A stretch of DNA of 15,796 bases from an uncultured Ruminococcus sp. Its GTDB lineage: Bacteria; Bacillota; Clostridia; Oscillospirales; CAG-382. Both the position numbers and the translations under genes were made by a program. Shown here in pieces: positions 13,600 through 15,796 of this stretch. The notes under the pieces are model-generated. The model did no database searches. It saw only the letters and a program-made list of their open reading frames with translations, and was not told the origin of the DNA. Each line of letters opens with the position of its first letter. The stretch's first letter is position 1. The stretch covers positions 1-15,796 of the forward strand of contig CACZRJ010000022.1 of assembly GCA_902783535.1 (NCBI GenBank), read 5' to 3'.

Positions 13600-14463
13600 T
13601 CAGTGATTCATGAATCTGCGCAGATTGTTCACGCCGATGCGGATGCCTTTCAGCGGATCTTCCATTCCTTCGAATTCGATCATCAGGTATCCGTCGTATC
13701 CGGACCGTTTCAGGATATCCACGCACTGCTGGACCGGTACGTTTCCGTGACCGATGATCGATCCGCGCAGATAGTTGCCTCCGCGGGAGCGGAACCAGCC
13801 CTCCCCGGGATCGGGAAGCATACCGGAAAGCTTGTGAAAGTCTTTCGCGTGAACATGGATCGCGTACGGGGCGAGAAGACCGACGGCATAAGCGTGGTCC
13901 GCGTCGGAACAAGCGAAGTTGCCCATATCGACGAGGGCTCCGAAATTGTCGTTGCCGACGGCGTTGATCAGTTTTTCAACGCGTTCCGGGTCCTGTGCGA
14001 AAAAGCCGTGATTCTCGATGCATGTTTTCAGGCCGAGCGTTTTCGCATACTCGGTGACCCTGCGGTAGGAATCGGCAAGGATCGGAAGGACGGCGTCGAA
14101 GCTGCGTCCCGTCCTGACGGTGTTCGGATAGCCGGGCGTCGCGTCGTGCCGCATGCATTTCGCGCCGAGCGCGGCTGCGACGTCGGCGAGTTTTTTCACA
14201 CGTTCGACTTCTTCATCCGCGTTTCTGTTCAAAAAATCCGAGCCGACGCAGAAGCAGCAGACTTCGATTCCGGCAGAACGGGCGTAATCGCCGTATTCTT
14301 TCGCTTTCAGGAGATATTCCTCCTGCGTCAGGCCTCCGCCGAACTCCACGAAGTCTACGCCTTCGCACCCGAATTCCTTTGCCTTGTCGATGCATCCCTT
14401 GATCCCAAGGGATGCATCGTCGGCATATTCATGAAAACTGTATAAACTGACGCCGATTTTCAT
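13600..14463 (-). CDS. Sugar phosphate isomerase/epimerase-like TIM-barrel enzyme
   Basis: The 287-residue protein belongs to the xylose-isomerase-like/AP-endonuclease-2 barrel superfamily, which includes hydroxypyruvate isomerase, tagatose epimerase and inosose dehydratase. It begins with MKIGVSLYSF. Likely metal ligands are Glu150 (CIENHG), Asp179 (LVDMGNF), His205 (IHVHAKD) and Glu263 or Glu265 (IEFEG). It probably interconverts a sugar or cyclitol in the cytoplasm; the substrate is unknown. The start is 12 bases after the stop of the CBM9-like gene and lacks a clear ribosome site, so it is probably translated by coupling in that operon. Codons about 15-26 contain a perfect 14-base inverted repeat (14388-14419). 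It ends at the bidirectional terminator 13546-13584. Confidence 0.88.
   Translation of the reverse strand: MKIGVSLYSFHEYADDASLGIKGCIDKAKEFGCEGVDFVEFGGGLTQEEYLLKAKEYGDYARSAGIEVCCFCVGSDFLNRNADEEVERVKKLADVAAALGAKCMRHDATPGYPNTVRTGRSFDAVLPILADSYRRVTEYAKTLGLKTCIENHGFFAQDPERVEKLINAVGNDNFGALVDMGNFACSDADHAYAVGLLAPYAIHVHAKDFHKLSGMLPDPGEGWFRSRGGNYLRGSIIGHGNVPVQQCVDILKRSGYDGYLMIEFEGMEDPLKGIRIGVNNLRRFMNH
14388..14419. repeat. Perfect inverted repeat inside the isomerase gene
   Basis: Arms 14388-14401 and 14406-14419 match exactly over 14 bases with a 4-base loop (ATCC on the plus strand). Each arm contains the palindrome GATGCATC. It encodes part of residues 15-26 of the isomerase and has no T-run. Confidence 0.85.
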
Positions 14464-14475
14464 TTCAGCAATGGA

Positions 14476-15796
14476 TCAGCCGAGAACGATGACGGGAACT
14501 TTGGACCAGTCGTTCAGACCGATGATTCCGCCGCCGTCGCGGAGGTAGATGTTCATGAAGCTCTTGGTTGCGGTACCGGAGTTGATGGAAACGGAGACGC
14601 CGAGGTCTTCACCTTTCTTACCGCTGATCTTGTATTCGTCATTGCCGCATTCGGACCACGGAATGGCGACTTCATAAATGGTCAGCTGGTCTTCATCGCT
14701 GCGGATGACTTCATATTCGCCGCTGAAGGTGTCCGGAGTTCCCATCCATACGCAGTTCAGCTTTTCATCGGAATCGTTGACGCAGAAGCCGTACTGGCGA
14801 ACGACGTTCGCGGCAACGGCAGCTTTGTCGACGATATTGTCCCAGTGCTCGGAAATATAATCACCCATCGGGCTTGTGGAAGTCACATTGACCTGAATGC
14901 ACTCATAGTCATACATTTGTTTCGCATTGGACTCAGTGCAGGAGTTGAAGTGATAGGGAGAATCAACGACGACTGCGAGATAGAGATTGTTCGTGTCATA
15001 AGCCATATAGACTTTGGACGTGGAGTAGTAGTCGTTCTCCGGGAACTGCTCGTAGCTGCAGATAGTTTCGCTGGGTCCGATGGTCCAGACGGGTTTGCCC
15101 CACTCGGCTTCGGAAACGTCGCCGTCGATGACGATGTTCTTCGCAGCCTTGATCGTGGCGTCGACGTCATTTGTGCCGCGGAATCCGTGCGGATAGAATG
15201 CGTCGGTTTCGGAGGCATTGTTCAGAGCGGTGATATAGTCGGAGAAATGCTCGTGGACCGCGAGCAGGAAGCCGTCAGCGGGGATCTTGATGTCGCCGTT
15301 TGCTTTGCCGACTTCGTATGTCTTGGTCTTTTCGTAATGCCAGTTCTGATCGTTGTAATCGAACAGATAAACGGCATAGTCGTCATAACTTGCGTTCTTT
15401 GCTTTTATGGTCTTGCCGTAGTCGCGGTTGAATGCGATGACGGAGGCGACGTTGTCGACAGGCGCCTCGTTCAGACCGGTCAGTCGAACGGAAGTGGGCT
15501 GAGCTGAACGTACGTCGACGATGCCGCCTTTCGCAAGAGATTTGTTGGCGGGATCGCTCCAGGAAATGTACGGAGCGGAAGCGGTGGAAATGAAGTCGGC
15601 GATCTGAAGTTCGGTCGGATCGGGCTCTTCAGAAGGCTCTTCAGAAGGTTCTTCAGAGGGTTCTTCAGAGGGTTCTTCGGACGGCTCTTCGGAAGGCACT
15701 TCAGACGGTTCCTCGGAAGATTCGACCGGAGCGGGCTCTTCGGAGGACTCGACCGGAGCAGGTTCTTCGGACGATTCGGCCGGAGCCGGCTCCTGA
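14476..15796 (-). CDS. Secreted or cell-surface protein with CBM9-like domain and PSEEP repeat linker (5' end cut by window edge)
   Basis: The frame enters from the right edge and runs to TGA 14478-14476, giving about 439 visible residues. The first part is a low-complexity linker: three APVESSEEP-type nine-residue units, then PSEE four-residue units, as in proteins that span a cell wall. A middle domain of about 130 residues follows (LQIADFISTASAPYISW, VASVIAFNRDYG, GFLLAVHEHF) that I do not recognise. The C-terminal half is CBM9-like: IVIDGDVSEAEWGKPVW, VYMAYDTNNLYLAVVV, and an amphipathic TIYEVAIPW strand, the pattern of carbohydrate-binding domains in secreted enzymes. A signal peptide and any catalytic domain would lie beyond the edge. 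A GTG at 15699 is inside the repeats and is not a start. It is cotranscribed with the isomerase. Confidence 0.78.
   Translation of the reverse strand, partial: QEPAPAESSEEPAPVESSEEPAPVESSEEPSEVPSEEPSEEPSEEPSEEPSEEPSEEPDPTELQIADFISTASAPYISWSDPANKSLAKGGIVDVRSAQPTSVRLTGLNEAPVDNVASVIAFNRDYGKTIKAKNASYDDYAVYLFDYNDQNWHYEKTKTYEVGKANGDIKIPADGFLLAVHEHFSDYITALNNASETDAFYPHGFRGTNDVDATIKAAKNIVIDGDVSEAEWGKPVWTIGPSETICSYEQFPENDYYSTSKVYMAYDTNNLYLAVVVDSPYHFNSCTESNAKQMYDYECIQVNVTSTSPMGDYISEHWDNIVDKAAVAANVVRQYGFCVNDSDEKLNCVWMGTPDTFSGEYEVIRSDEDQLTIYEVAIPWSECGNDEYKISGKKGEDLGVSVSINSGTATKSFMNIYLRDGGGIIGLNDWSKVPVIVLG
15623..15796 (-). repeat. Coding tandem repeats: eight 12-base units and three 27-base units
   Basis: From 15623 to 15718 there are eight 12-base units of the type GGCTCTTCAGAA (plus strand), coding for PSEE. 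From 15719 there are two full 27-base units and a third cut by the window edge, coding for APVESSEEP. Neighbouring units are nearly identical in pairs, which points to recent duplication by slippage. Confidence 0.9.

Noticed and set aside
14476..15699. GTG at 15699 as the start of the CBM9-like protein
   Set aside because: The frame continues upstream through the same repeats to the window edge, and the GTG is only a Val inside the repeat array.

Overview
The window looks like a chromosomal segment of an anaerobic, gut- or rumen-type Clostridia (Firmicutes), near 50% GC. The clues are an oxygen-labile Fe-S L-serine dehydratase, a multidomain flavodiiron protein with a rubredoxin tail, an orphan solute-binding lipoprotein, a stand-alone TSCPD protein, strong AAGGAG-type ribosome sites and sigma-A promoters with extended -10 elements. 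I see no tRNA, rRNA, CRISPR array or insertion sequence. The taxonomic guess is inference from gene content.

Layout, left to right. (1) Minus strand, 1-3935: an alpha/beta hydrolase fused to a Nudix domain (cut by the left edge) is translationally coupled to an L-serine dehydratase. Upstream, with its own promoter, 5' leader and terminator, lies a sugar-type solute-binding lipoprotein preceded by an 18-codon leader ORF whose stop overlaps its start. (2) Plus strand, 4154-5732: one promoter drives a small TSCPD protein and a cation diffusion facilitator that appears to start at a CTG codon, closed by a terminator. (3) Minus strand, 5747-9634: a TPR protein and an overlapping DUF4037 nucleotidyltransferase-like protein, followed by a separately promoted membrane glycosyltransferase and a MazG-like pyrophosphohydrolase joined by an ATGA overlap. 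(4) Plus strand, 9519-13584: a four-module flavodiiron protein, a small protein with a possible nuclease-like fold, a 217-base hairpin-rich non-coding stretch and a stand-alone reverse transcriptase, closed by a bidirectional terminator. (5) Minus strand, 13600-15796: a TIM-barrel sugar isomerase/epimerase downstream of a secreted CBM9-like protein with a proline/glutamate repeat linker (cut by the right edge).

How they may work together. Block 4 pairs an O2/NO-detoxifying enzyme with an unclassified reverse transcriptase and its structured leader, the best candidate for an undescribed system. The regulatory space between blocks 3 and 4 holds predicted promoters that face each other, so the TPR/DUF4037 and flavodiiron transcripts would overlap antisense at their 5' ends. 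The TPR/DUF4037 pair is a second candidate of unknown function. The sugar-type proteins at both ends suggest carbohydrate use, but no permease or glycoside hydrolase is present in the window.
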